A DNA stretch of 64,000 bases from Hymenobacter pini. GTDB taxonomy: Bacteria > Bacteroidota > Bacteroidia > Cytophagales > Hymenobacteraceae. This document shows, piece after piece, positions 40,961 to 51,862 of this stretch. Where the stretch lies: NCBI RefSeq assembly GCF_020421205.1, contig NZ_JAIZZH010000002.1, forward strand, positions 868,001 through 932,000, read 5' to 3'. The notes under the pieces were generated by a model. The model was not told the origin of the DNA and made no database searches. It saw only the letters and a program-made list of their open reading frames with translations. Positions within the stretch are counted from its first letter, which is position 1, and every line of letters begins with the position of its first letter. A program made the position numbers and the translations under genes.

Positions 40961-42406
40961 CTACTTCCCTACCACTTTAAACAGCTGACCGCTCGTGAGC
41001 TTGTCGGTGGTTTTCATGCCGTTGAGGATGGCTAGCTCCTCGTAACGCTTACTGGAGATGCCATTGGCGGCCAGGGCCGAGGCCAGCGTTTGGCCGGCTT
41101 TGGCGGTGCGGATGCGGACCCGTTCAGGCTGCTTGTTGAGCTTAGTGGCATCGGTGAGGCGCTTGTAGCCCTGGGCCGTGCGCTGGAACTGCGGGGCGTA
41201 GGTATCGAAGGCCGACGGTGAGGTGAGCCCTACGAAGGCGTAGATGCTCTGGCCATCCTGAATGAGGTAGGAGAGCGTGCGGGCGGTAATGCCCTGCTGA
41301 CCGGTTTGCTGATCCTGTCCCACTTGGTCGCCCTGTATGGCAATGGCCGGGAAGCCGTTGATGGTGGTTTTCTGGGCTTGGGGGCTCTGCAGGTTAAGCT
41401 GCTGCGCCAGGGCCTGAGCGGTTTCTTCGAGGCCCTTATTGCCGCCGGGCAGCAGGATAATGGCGGCTTTCCCGTTGGGCTCGGCCATTTGGAACTGGCT
41501 GGGCGAGTTCTGGCTCTGCCAGCCCTGCGGAATCGGGAATTGAAATTTCAGGTCGGGGTGGTAGAAATAGCCATTCTCCACGTAGCCTTCCCGGGGGTTG
41601 TCGCCGTAGGGCAGCCCGTCGATGAGGCGCAGGTATTGGTCACGATTCACGGACAGCTGGCGGCCGGCCTGCTGCTCGGCCGTAACGGCCAGCTTTTTCA
41701 CGCGCTGGTACCGGTCGGCGGAGTTGGGGTGAGTGCTCAGGAACGTAGGCAGGCCCGCCGCGCCGCTTTGCTGCTCGGTGCGCTGCAGCGTCAGGAAGAA
41801 GTCGGCCATGTGGGCCGGGTCGTAGCCGATTTTGCTGGAGTATTTTACACCCAGCACGTCGGCCTCGTTTTCAGCGTCGCGGCCGTATTTGAGCAGGCCC
41901 AGGCCTACGCCCTGCTGCACCACCCCGCCTACCGACTGCATCACGCGCGGGGCCAGCACCGAGCCCAGAATCATACCGATGCCGGCAATGGTGGAGCGCG
42001 TCTGCTGTTTCTGGCCGTGGCGGGCCGTAATGTGCCCTATTTCGTGGCCCAGCACACCCGAGAACTGCGCCTCGTCATTGAAATACGCCAGAATCCCCCG
42101 CGTGAAATACACGTGCCCATCGGGCGTAGCAAAGGCGTTGATAATGGGCGAATCGACGATGGTGAAGCCTTTTACATCGGCGGGCCGGTCGGATACGCGG
42201 CCCATCTGCATGCCCTTTTGGTCGATGTAGCTTTGGAGCTTGGCGTTATCGAGCAAGCCAAACTGAGCAATTACCTGCGGGTCGGGCTGGGCGCCCTGCA
42301 CGGGTAGCACCGGGCGGGCCGGAGCAGCGGACGGGGTATTGGGGAGCGGCAGTAACAGTGCCAGCGCGGTGCCGGCGCCGAGCATGGAGGAAACGAGAAG
42401 TTGCAT
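40961..42406 (-). CDS. M48-family metallopeptidase, secreted
   Basis: 481 aa with an N-terminal signal segment (MQLLVSSMLGAGTALALLLPLPNTPSAAPA). The zinc motif is GHEIGH (His121, Glu122, His125), with the third ligand likely Glu in GRDAENEADVLG. The part before it (FTIVDSPIINAFATPDGHVYFTRGIL) is the BepA/YfgC/LoiP-like M48 opening. The last 60 residues (RIRTAKAGQTLASALAANGI...YEELAILNGM) look like a LysM domain. Similar periplasmic proteases help outer-membrane protein quality control. No operon partner is evident. Confidence 0.93.
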   Translation of the reverse strand: MQLLVSSMLGAGTALALLLPLPNTPSAAPARPVLPVQGAQPDPQVIAQFGLLDNAKLQSYIDQKGMQMGRVSDRPADVKGFTIVDSPIINAFATPDGHVYFTRGILAYFNDEAQFSGVLGHEIGHITARHGQKQQTRSTIAGIGMILGSVLAPRVMQSVGGVVQQGVGLGLLKYGRDAENEADVLGVKYSSKIGYDPAHMADFFLTLQRTEQQSGAAGLPTFLSTHPNSADRYQRVKKLAVTAEQQAGRQLSVNRDQYLRLIDGLPYGDNPREGYVENGYFYHPDLKFQFPIPQGWQSQNSPSQFQMAEPNGKAAIILLPGGNKGLEETAQALAQQLNLQSPQAQKTTINGFPAIAIQGDQVGQDQQTGQQGITARTLSYLIQDGQSIYAFVGLTSPSAFDTYAPQFQRTAQGYKRLTDATKLNKQPERVRIRTAKAGQTLASALAANGISSKRYEELAILNGMKTTDKLTSGQLFKVVGK

Positions 42407-42501
42407 GGCGGGAATAGTGAGAGACTAATGGAGGGAGATACAGGCCTGCAACGAACCTGCTCCGTGAAAAGGTTACAACCGCCCGCTTTCCGGCTTGCCT
42501 T

Positions 42502-43800
42502 TTACCGCTGCGGTTGCTCCGCAGCGGCTTCCTGCAACTGCTGCTGTTCCTCCAACTCGGCCGTGGTGGGCCGCCCGTGCTTCCGATCCAGCCAATCCAT
42601 TACGGGGGTGGCCAGCACGCCGTGCATCACCACCGAGGTAATAACCGTGAAGCCGGTAATGGCCCATATCAGTCGGGCATCGGCGAAATGCGCTTCGTGG
42701 AAGGCATAGCCCAGGTAAAAAAACGACCCGATGCCCCGAATGCCGAAAAACGAAATAACCAGCCGCTCGGGCCAGGTAACGCGGCTGCGGCCCAGCGTAA
42801 GGATACCGCCCAGGGGCCGCAGTATCAGCAGTAAAAACAGCCCCAGCGCAGCTCCCTGCCAGGTAAGGGGTGCCAACAGCCCCCGCACCAGCGCTCCGCC
42901 AAACAGAATCAGAATGACCACAATCAGCAGGCGCTCCAGCTGATCGGTGAATTCGTGCATCTCGGTGTGGTACTCGTGGCTCCGCTCGTGGGTACGGAGC
43001 GTAACGGAGGCCACAAACACGGCCAGAAACCCGTAGCCGTGCAGCAGCTCAGTAAGCCCGTAGGCCGTGAGCGTGACGGCCAGGGCCACAAAGCCATAGG
43101 CCTCGGGATTAATACTAACACGGCGCGGCAGGTCAAAAATCAGAAACGACAGCACCTTGCCGGCCAGCCACCCCGCCAGCACGCCCATCCCTGTGCGGTA
43201 TAGTACATCAAACACGGCCCAGTGCTGCAGTTCCGGCTCAATGTGCACCGACGTGGCTGCCAGCAGCACCAGTGCCAAGTGCACAAACGGGAAGGCCAGC
43301 CCATCGTTGAGGCCAGCCTCGCCGGTGAGGGCAAATCGCACATTATCCTCCCGCCCCTCCCCGGGCTTGCCCACCTGCACGTCGCCGGCCAGTACGGGGT
43401 CGGTGGGGGCCAAGGTAGCGGCCAGCAGCACCGCCGAGGCCAGCGGCAGCCCGCCCAGCTTCCAACTCACCACGCTGAAAATGCCGATGGTGATGACCAT
43501 GAGCACCAGCACCAGCTGCAACGGGGCGCGCCACCGCCACAGGGAAAACTTGCGGTCAATTTTCAACCCCGTACCCGTCAGGGCCACCGTCACGCAGATT
43601 TCGGTGAGGTGCATGGTAGCGGTGGGGTTTTCCAACGGGTCCGGGTTTGGTAAACCCAGCGGCAACCCAAATACCAGCATCCCCAGCACAATAAACAGAA
43701 TGGGATACGACAACGGGTATTTTTTGAGCAGGGAGGGCAGCCAGGCCACTGCCAGAATAGCCACGCCCAACACCACCAGAATCAGGTTGTAATGCATCAT
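42502..43800 (-). CDS. CPA1-type cation/H+ antiporter, second
   Basis: 432 aa with about twelve helices. Marks of the family: LAATLAPTDPVLAGDVQVG, the ion-binding ALTGEAGLNDGLAFPFVHLAL (with Asn-Asp), and SFFGIRGIGSFFYLGYAF. The C-terminus is a short Gln/Glu-rich tail. It differs from the protein at 34215-35480, being closer to the group with the extra VSWKLGGLPLASAVLL stretch. It starts with Met-Met at 43800; the second would shift the start by one codon. No partner is obvious. Confidence 0.9.
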   Translation of the reverse strand: MMHYNLILVVLGVAILAVAWLPSLLKKYPLSYPILFIVLGMLVFGLPLGLPNPDPLENPTATMHLTEICVTVALTGTGLKIDRKFSLWRWRAPLQLVLVLMVITIGIFSVVSWKLGGLPLASAVLLAATLAPTDPVLAGDVQVGKPGEGREDNVRFALTGEAGLNDGLAFPFVHLALVLLAATSVHIEPELQHWAVFDVLYRTGMGVLAGWLAGKVLSFLIFDLPRRVSINPEAYGFVALAVTLTAYGLTELLHGYGFLAVFVASVTLRTHERSHEYHTEMHEFTDQLERLLIVVILILFGGALVRGLLAPLTWQGAALGLFLLLILRPLGGILTLGRSRVTWPERLVISFFGIRGIGSFFYLGYAFHEAHFADARLIWAITGFTVITSVVMHGVLATPVMDWLDRKHGRPTTAELEEQQQLQEAAAEQPQR

Positions 43801-43960
43801 GGTGTGAGGTAGTTTGGGAGAAGAACAGCTTCTTAGTACGCAGCCTAAGGAACCACGGATATCTTACTGTTGAGCTACGTTTAGCCGCTGATACGCGAAA
43901 AAGCCATCATGCGCAGCTCTCTGCGACATGATGGCCCTGTATAAACTACATGGCGTGTGG

Positions 43961-45307
43961 CTAGGGCTGGCGCTGGTTCATATCCAAGCGCTGGTAGCCG
44001 ATAAGCAAATCCGTGCGGGTGCCGGGCGGACGGTAGTACACCAGCAGATCGTACTGATTTTCGGTTTCTTGGTGACTACCTTCCCACAGCACGCTATTGG
44101 GCCCTTGAGTGGTTTGGGTGGCGTAGAGGTAGTTGTAGTAGCCCTGCTTCAGCAGAGCGTGGCCGGTGTATAGCTGGTTTTGAGCGTCATAGGTGAGCTT
44201 ATATTCGTCCTTGAGCTTCCAGTCGGTGAGGGCACCCAGCACGTACACGGGGCCGGGAGCGGGCTGCTCACTGCGAAGCTGGAAGGTCACGTCCAGGTAC
44301 TCGCCGTACGTGTCGCCATTGCCGTATTCGCGGCTTTCAATCACGCGCTGCCCGTTGATGTCGTCGTACTGCGAGTAGCGCTGACCGTCGCGCGTAGTTT
44401 CGGGCTGTAGTACGGCGGTGCGGGGCGAGGCTTCGGCATCAATGCGCGCCACCCCAATGCCTAGGGAGCGGAAGGTGCGCAGGTCGAAGAACCGGAACTC
44501 ACTGAGGCCCGGGAAGGCGTTTTCGAAGTTGAAATACTGGTAATCCAACTGCTGCTCGGCGTCGCGCACGAAGGTGGGGCGCAGGTTGTAATGGGCGTTG
44601 TCCCAACGGAAATTCTGGCGCAGCACCACCTTCACCTCCTGGGCCGGATTCACGATGTTCATGTTGTAGCGAATTCCGAAATCAACCTGCTGCAGCGTGT
44701 AGCGCTCCTGCCCTGCCACCGGAATTCCCTGCTTCATGGCAATCTGCAGGGTACCTTCCTCATATACCAGCACCCGGCGGCTGAGCAAAGGCGTGCCGCC
44801 CGGTCCCTGCACCACCCACAGGTAGTTACCGGAGAGCTTCACCCGCGGCATTTGTACCTGGTAATGGAAATACGGCACCTTGGTGTTGATGGAAGCCCGG
44901 TAGTTGGTGATATTCTGCTCGTTGATTTCCGACAGAAACTGCATGTCGGTGAGCATGGAGGGCTGCCAGTTCAGGTCGCAGTGCAGGAGCTTGGCCGTGA
45001 GGCGCTGCCCCTGCCCGCCCAGCACGTCGAACTCCAGCACCGGCGGCTGTCCCTGGCTCAGCGGCACTACGGGCGGGTTGAACACCTCGTTGGCTTGGCC
45101 GGTGGGCACGTAGCACTGCACCGTCTGCACGTTGGGGTCGTAGATGGCGTCCTCGGGGCGCAGGGTTTTATCGGCGTAGTACTCGGTGGGGCGCTGGCCG
45201 GGCGTGGAGGTAGCGGGCCGGCGGGCGGCGTTGGGGTCGGTGATGGGCGTACCCAGCGGCACGCAGGCCGTAGCCAGCAGCAACAGAAGCGGAGAGTAAC
45301 GAGGCAT
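43961..45307 (-). CDS. T9SS plug-type protein (DUF5103)
   Basis: From ATG 45307 (MPRYSPLLLLLATACVP) the product is 448 aa, with a lipobox LLLATAC (Cys at 15). It carries the DUF5103 domain, now known as the 'plug' of the type IX secretion translocon: a first Ig-like domain (TVQCYVPTGQANEVFNPPVVPLSQGQP), a middle (YRASINTKVPYFHYQVQMPRVKLSGNYLW), and the last part (NPAQEVKVVLRQNFRWDNAHYNLRPTFVRDAEQQLDYQYFNFENAFPGLSEFRFFDLRTF). It would sit in the periplasm or at the outer membrane as part of the secretion machinery (SprA-linked). No other T9SS gene is in the window. Confidence 0.93.
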   Translation of the reverse strand: MPRYSPLLLLLATACVPLGTPITDPNAARRPATSTPGQRPTEYYADKTLRPEDAIYDPNVQTVQCYVPTGQANEVFNPPVVPLSQGQPPVLEFDVLGGQGQRLTAKLLHCDLNWQPSMLTDMQFLSEINEQNITNYRASINTKVPYFHYQVQMPRVKLSGNYLWVVQGPGGTPLLSRRVLVYEEGTLQIAMKQGIPVAGQERYTLQQVDFGIRYNMNIVNPAQEVKVVLRQNFRWDNAHYNLRPTFVRDAEQQLDYQYFNFENAFPGLSEFRFFDLRTFRSLGIGVARIDAEASPRTAVLQPETTRDGQRYSQYDDINGQRVIESREYGNGDTYGEYLDVTFQLRSEQPAPGPVYVLGALTDWKLKDEYKLTYDAQNQLYTGHALLKQGYYNYLYATQTTQGPNSVLWEGSHQETENQYDLLVYYRPPGTRTDLLIGYQRLDMNQRQP

Positions 45308-45734
45308 AAGGGCGAATGTAGCGGGAAGCATTGGCTTCATGTTTCGTTGGACGGTAAACAGCCGAAATCTGCTGCTCTTCTCTACTCAGCGCCGTGGCAC
45401 TACTATGTTCCGGCTTGATGCCGGGTTGCCACCTACCGCGCAGATGCAGGGACGCAGTTTTTGTTGATTTCTGAATTCACTACCACTATGAGAGGCAACA
45501 GCCAACAATCTACACTTTGCCTTCGGTAGCTACCATAACCGTGGATAATGCGTTGCGCCGGTCAACGTCTGTTTTTCAATAATCCGCTTGGCAGTTACAC
45601 AAAAACACATTTACTTTGAAAAACAAAGTTCTTTTTAAAGAAGCTAAACCCGCCGTTAAACACAAACCCCAACTGCGCCTTCGCCGGATATCCAACGCCC
45701 ATATCACTCCCAAATCCGCGTAATCTCTTAAAGA
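45308..45734. other. Intergenic region before the three-gene membrane operon
   Basis: About 427 bases without a credible gene. It turns AT-richer toward 45600-45660 (AACACATTTACTTTGAAAAA...), where a TACTTTG close to the -7 consensus sits about 120 bases before ATG 45735. CTTTGAAAAACAAAG near 45613-45627 is a small inverted repeat. No tRNA or repeat family was recognised. Confidence 0.45.
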
Positions 45735-46244
45735 ATGCTCTCCCTTAAGCCCTATCGAACCTACGTCTCCCTAGTCTTGCTTTTTGTTCCGCCTGTTCTG
45801 TTTGGACTCTTATTGCTGGTATTTCAGGGCAACGACAAGCTGGGGCTCACCCGGGAGCTGCCTTACCTGCCGTGGCAATTTCTCCTGATGGGTATTGCGG
45901 GGGTGGTTGCCACGGCCGGCGGCGTGCTGGACTGGCGCTACCACCGCAACCCGCTCAACCTGAAAATTCCGAAGAAAGAACGGGATGCCGAAGCGGCGGC
46001 GCTGGGACTGGGCGGCGTACCCATGTTCGGGCTAATGTGGCTGGCCATGATGCATCCGAGGCCCGCCATCTGGCTGATTCCTATCCTGCTGGTGCTGATT
46101 TACACCGTAGTAGCTATCAGCTACGATGAGTTCGTTTTTCACATCAAGCGTTGCGGTCCACTGGAAACCACTTACCACCGGATGCTGGTATTTGGGAACG
46201 GCATTGCCTGGCTGGCGTGGTTTCATTTCATCTTCTGCCGATGA
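45735..46244 (+). CDS. Membrane protein, first gene of a three-gene operon
   Basis: 169 aa with four hydrophobic helices (about 9-30, 47-64, 96-122, 150-167). Between helices two and three lies a basic loop with DWRYHRNPLNLKIPKKERDAEA, likely cytoplasmic. No family is recognised. The stop overlaps the start of the next gene by four bases (ATGA), so the products are translationally coupled. It is followed by a second membrane protein and a phosphoesterase. Confidence 0.75.
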   Translation: MLSLKPYRTYVSLVLLFVPPVLFGLLLLVFQGNDKLGLTRELPYLPWQFLLMGIAGVVATAGGVLDWRYHRNPLNLKIPKKERDAEAAALGLGGVPMFGLMWLAMMHPRPAIWLIPILLVLIYTVVAISYDEFVFHIKRCGPLETTYHRMLVFGNGIAWLAWFHFIFCR

Positions 46245-46777
46245 CGGTCTGGCGCTTACTTCAAGAAAGCGAAAGGCAGTTCAACGAACGGCCTGGGCAA
46301 GTACAGCCGGTTTTCCGCGGCAACCTTTTTGCCACGGGTGCCCACTGGATGTTCAGGAAGCTACACGAAAATGAGCTGGAAGCTGCCCCGGTGTTTGATG
46401 CTGCTACCGATTACAGGTACTACGGCTACTTAAAATACGCCAGTAGCTTACTTGCCTTCCTGACTGCTGGCGTCCTCCTCGCGAAGCTGCATTGGTTGCT
46501 GGTGCCGCTGGCGGTACTGGCCTTTTACGCGGTTGAAGTTCACTTCCTGTTTCTGTTTCCCTTGTTACTTGACCAAGTCAAAAACCCGCTGCACACCAGC
46601 GTCAGACAAACTTACCGAATCGGTTTCGACAGAGCCCTGCTGTGGGTATTGGTCATAGCCGTTTACATGTTGTCAGGACTGCTCAAACTTCGCAATCCGT
46701 GGCGCCGCTGGCATATCGGCTGCTTATCAATTATTCTCTGGTATAAGCATGAAGTTAGAGATAGGGTACAATCATGA
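46241..46777 (+). CDS. Membrane protein, second gene of the operon
   Basis: From ATG 46241 (MTVWRLLQESERQFNERPG) the product is 178 aa with four hydrophobic segments: LKYASSLLAFLTAGVLLA, WLLVPLAVLAFYAVEVHFLFLF, LLWVLVIAVYMLSGL, and a shorter last one. The N-terminal 50 residues are polar and basic, probably cytoplasmic. It overlaps the first gene by four bases and the phosphoesterase by 29, which strongly implies a joint function. No known domain is recognised. Confidence 0.75.
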   Translation: MTVWRLLQESERQFNERPGQVQPVFRGNLFATGAHWMFRKLHENELEAAPVFDAATDYRYYGYLKYASSLLAFLTAGVLLAKLHWLLVPLAVLAFYAVEVHFLFLFPLLLDQVKNPLHTSVRQTYRIGFDRALLWVLVIAVYMLSGLLKLRNPWRRWHIGCLSIILWYKHEVRDRVQS

Positions 46778-47459
46778 CTTCGAGGTGCGGGCAGAAACCT
46801 ACCTGACTGCCAACGGGCCCAACTTCACCGTGCTCTACCTCTCCGACCTGCACCTGACGCGTTGGAGCGGCCCCACCATCCGCAAGCTCGAACAGACTAT
46901 CATCCGCCTAAACCCGCGCATCCTGCTATTAGGCGGCGACTACGTGGATTGCGCGCAAGGCCTCCGGCATTTTACCCGGTTCCTGGAGTTCTTAGCTAAC
47001 CGGGAGTTTGTCTTCGCGGTGGCAGGAAATCATGATGTGTTCTTTGGCGTGGAGCGGCTGAGGCCACTGATCGAACGCAACAACGTGGTATGGCTGACGG
47101 ATACGGCAACTGATATAACGCTCGATGGTCATCGGGTCCGGATTTCATCCAGCCCCGATGCTGTGCAGACTAGCGGTGTGGATATTCACATTCTGTGCCT
47201 GCACAAGCCCCTTGACATCAACACGGTGCGCTATCTGCCCGACCTGGTATTTGCCGGCCACTTACACGGCAGCCAGTTTGTGTTTTGGCAATCTGCCAAG
47301 GGCCTGTTCCCTGGCCGACTCTTCTACCGATGGAATATGCTAAAAACGACGATCGGCCACTGCCTCTACCTCATCAGCAAAGGCTTGGGCGATACGCTGC
47401 CGATACGGTACAACTGCCGGAAGGACGTGGTTTTCGTGACCGTCAGGCGCCAGGCCTAA
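46749..47459 (+). CDS. Metallophosphoesterase, third gene of the operon
   Basis: 236 aa. Calcineurin-like motifs: LYLSDLHLTRW (DLH), LLLGGDYVD (GGDxVD), VAGNHDVFFGV (GNHD), ILCLHKPLD (the second His), and FAGHLHGSQ (GHxHG). It resembles the YaeI-like phosphodiesterases that cleave phospholipid or nucleotide-linked substrates; the preceding two membrane proteins hint at a lipid substrate. There is no signal peptide. It overlaps the second gene by 29 bases. Confidence 0.9.
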   Translation: MKLEIGYNHDFEVRAETYLTANGPNFTVLYLSDLHLTRWSGPTIRKLEQTIIRLNPRILLLGGDYVDCAQGLRHFTRFLEFLANREFVFAVAGNHDVFFGVERLRPLIERNNVVWLTDTATDITLDGHRVRISSSPDAVQTSGVDIHILCLHKPLDINTVRYLPDLVFAGHLHGSQFVFWQSAKGLFPGRLFYRWNMLKTTIGHCLYLISKGLGDTLPIRYNCRKDVVFVTVRRQA

Positions 47460-47527
47460 ATCAATCAGCCCTCAGTCAGAACCTATCCGGCAAGCAGTTA
47501 AACCCTCTCACGCTTATTTAAAAGCCT

Positions 47528-48475
47528 ATGAAATTCTTGTTTGCTATTGCCCTGGCCGCCGTGCATGGGTTATTGCTTCGGCTGATGTTTGGCTCCGCCA
47601 ATGGCCTGCTGGAAATTATGAGTGTTACGTTCCTGTTTTTTACACCGTCGCTCATTGGGTTTTTGACGGTTATTTTGATGCCGGCCAGAAAAGTAACCAC
47701 TGGCACGGCGGCCTTCTTCACGCCTTGGCTTACCAGCCTGGTGCTACTGGTAGTCACCATACTACTGAACATGGAGGGGACTATCTGCTGGCTGATGGCT
47801 TTCCCCATTTTTGCGGTGGCGGCCGGCGTTGGGGGGCTGATGGCCCATTGGCTGCGAAAGCCTAAAGCCGAAAACACAGGCAACTGGCAAAAGCCGAACA
47901 CCTTAAATGTATCATTGGTGTTTGTTGTACCACTGGTCCTGGGTGCTGTGGAAGGAGAAAGAGCATCAGCACCTAAGCAACTAGTGATTGAGCGGGTTGT
48001 AGTACTGAACGCGCCGGCGGCGGACGTGTGGAAAAAGCTAATCAGCAACAAGCAGATAGGCCACCAGACAAGCAAAACGTCCTTCTCAACGCTGCTCGGC
48101 TTCCCCAAACACGTGAGTACCACCCTGGATACGCTGCGGGTCGGCGGCACCCGCATGGCATACTACGAGAAAGGCCTGTATTTCAAGGAAACCGTAACCA
48201 ACTACCAGCCCGAGCGCCTGCTGGTGCTACGCGTCGATGCAAACCCCGCCACCACTCCGGCCGCTGTCATGGACGAGCACATTCTGATTGGAGGCAAGCA
48301 CCTGGACATTCTGGAAGATGTGTATGAGCTGCGCACTTTACCCGGGGGCCGCACCCGGCTGGCACTTTCCAGCCGGTTCTACATCAACACGCCTTTCAAC
48401 TGGTATGCTGGTATCTGGGCCCACTACTTGATGACTGATATTCTGGATAGTGAGCTGGAGCTGATTACGGAATAA
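47528..48475 (+). CDS. Membrane-anchored SRPBCC (START-like) protein
   Basis: 315 aa. The first 145 residues are four to five hydrophobic helices; residues of about 150-315 form an SRPBCC-type domain: VIERVVVLNAPAADVWKKLISNKQ, RVGGTRMAYYEKGLYFKETVTNYQPERLL, LEDVYELRTLPGGRTRLALSSRFYINTPFNWYAGIWAHYLM. Such domains bind hydrophobic ligands. Its substrate is unknown. It starts 68 bases after the phosphoesterase and may be a fourth member of the operon. Confidence 0.85.
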   Translation: MKFLFAIALAAVHGLLLRLMFGSANGLLEIMSVTFLFFTPSLIGFLTVILMPARKVTTGTAAFFTPWLTSLVLLVVTILLNMEGTICWLMAFPIFAVAAGVGGLMAHWLRKPKAENTGNWQKPNTLNVSLVFVVPLVLGAVEGERASAPKQLVIERVVVLNAPAADVWKKLISNKQIGHQTSKTSFSTLLGFPKHVSTTLDTLRVGGTRMAYYEKGLYFKETVTNYQPERLLVLRVDANPATTPAAVMDEHILIGGKHLDILEDVYELRTLPGGRTRLALSSRFYINTPFNWYAGIWAHYLMTDILDSELELITE

Positions 48476-48650
48476 GCACCCACTACCTTACAAGCAAGAT
48501 GCAGCCATTGTGCGAAGCAAACGCTTCGTGCTACAGAAACCAGCTGACTCCTTGGTTTGCACTTCACCAACTCTCACACAATAGTTATAACTCTGCTGAC
48601 GCCCGGAATAACAATGAATCACAAACGAAAGGCCACGAATAGAAGGTGAT

Positions 48651-48932
48651 TTGGATATTTTCATCTATCATAACGAAGAGTCGACAGAGAAATGGAATGA
48701 AGTTTTAATCCATGGTAGTCCCGAGGGACTTAAATCTTTGGCCAGGCTACTTATGGAAATAGCGGAGCTTGACCAAGAAAAAACAGATAACACCTACTTA
48801 CCGCCAGAAGCCAGAGAGCATTATTGCCTGAGGCCCGGCCTCGAATTGTCACGCAGTTCGGTATCCGTACTTATCGGCCGGCTTGATGCTAAAGGAACGG
48901 GAGAATTCTACGACCGATACGTACCTAAATAA
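48651..48932 (+). CDS. Small immunity-like protein
   Basis: 93 aa, read from TTG at 48651, the only reasonable start after an in-frame stop at 48615; AGAAGG at 48641-48646 may help. The sequence DIFIYHNEESTEKWNEVLIHGSPEGLKSLARLLMEIAEL... then REHYCLRPGLELSRSSVSVLIGRLDAKG resembles small Imm-type proteins (Imm32-like helix plus His/Leu strand), but this is from memory and no toxin is next to it. It stands alone between the SRPBCC gene and katG. Confidence 0.65.
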   Translation: MDIFIYHNEESTEKWNEVLIHGSPEGLKSLARLLMEIAELDQEKTDNTYLPPEAREHYCLRPGLELSRSSVSVLIGRLDAKGTGEFYDRYVPK

Positions 48933-48934
48933 CA

Positions 48935-48975
48935 AACCGCCCCGCCCAAAGCGTATAGCTTCGAGCGGGGCGGTT
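48935..48975. terminator. Bidirectional terminator, 11-bp GC-rich stem
   Basis: AACCGCCCCGC at 48935-48945 pairs perfectly with 48965-48975, between the convergent immunity-like gene and katG. Confidence 0.85.
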
Positions 48976-49002
48976 GGCTATTTATCTACCTGTTCGCCGG
49001 TT

Positions 49003-51366
<2,364 letters not shown>

Positions 51367-51379
51367 TCATTGTCGGGCT

Positions 51380-51387
51380 CAAAAATA
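51380..51387 (-). promoter_or_regulatory. -7 promoter element TATTTTTG of katG
   Basis: An exact TAnnTTTG match on the minus strand, about 110 bases before the katG start and 11 bases downstream of the palindromic operator, so the operator would cover the -33 region. Confidence 0.6.
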
Positions 51388-51398
51388 CAGAACGGCTC

Positions 51399-51423
51399 CC
51401 AGATAAGAATCATTCTTATCTGG
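51399..51423. promoter_or_regulatory. Perfect 25-bp palindromic operator, Fur/PerR-like, of katG
   Basis: Two 12-bp arms (CCAGATAAGAAT and its exact complement) around a single C at 51411. The core GATAAGAATCATTCTTATC has the same 9-1-9 or 7-1-7 plan as Fur (GATAATnnnnnATTATC) and PerR boxes. It lies upstream of katG where a repressor would block the promoter. Which regulator binds is not shown. Confidence 0.75.
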
Positions 51424-51862
51424 AAAGACAAAATATCGTGGTGAACGGTATTGCCGACTGGGCAAAAGACCACTAGATCTGGTCAGTGTTTCTTATGATG
51501 CGGCCTTTTGCCCGCCGCTTCGCGTCGTCTGGTGTAATCTGTTCACCAAAGCAGATTTACCCAAGCAGCAAAGGCGTTTCGACCATACAGAAGCAGAAGG
51601 CTCTGTTAGCTGCTATATCTCCGTCATTCAGTTGCCGACAGTATTTCTCAGCCGTTGTTGGGTGAAATAAACGCCTTGCGAGGCTGCTGACAGTTTAAAA
51701 GCCCGGTTTTTCTCAAGCTTAGATAGCACCAATACTCGCCGTGTTTTATTCGTCACCGGAATACAGAATCCGAGCTTTTACAATAAGCTACTATGGATAA
51801 CTCGCTATATTACTGCCGGTTCTACAGCCAACAATTTCTAACCTTATACACTTGCTCTATCT

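Noticed and set aside
41306-42307. A 333-codon frame opposite the M48 peptidase
   Set aside because: Shadow of the peptidase gene, which has the HEIGH motif and a signal peptide.
48517-48532. Small inverted repeat CGAAGC/GCTTCG after the SRPBCC gene
   Set aside because: Only six pairs and no T-run; not strong enough to call a terminator.
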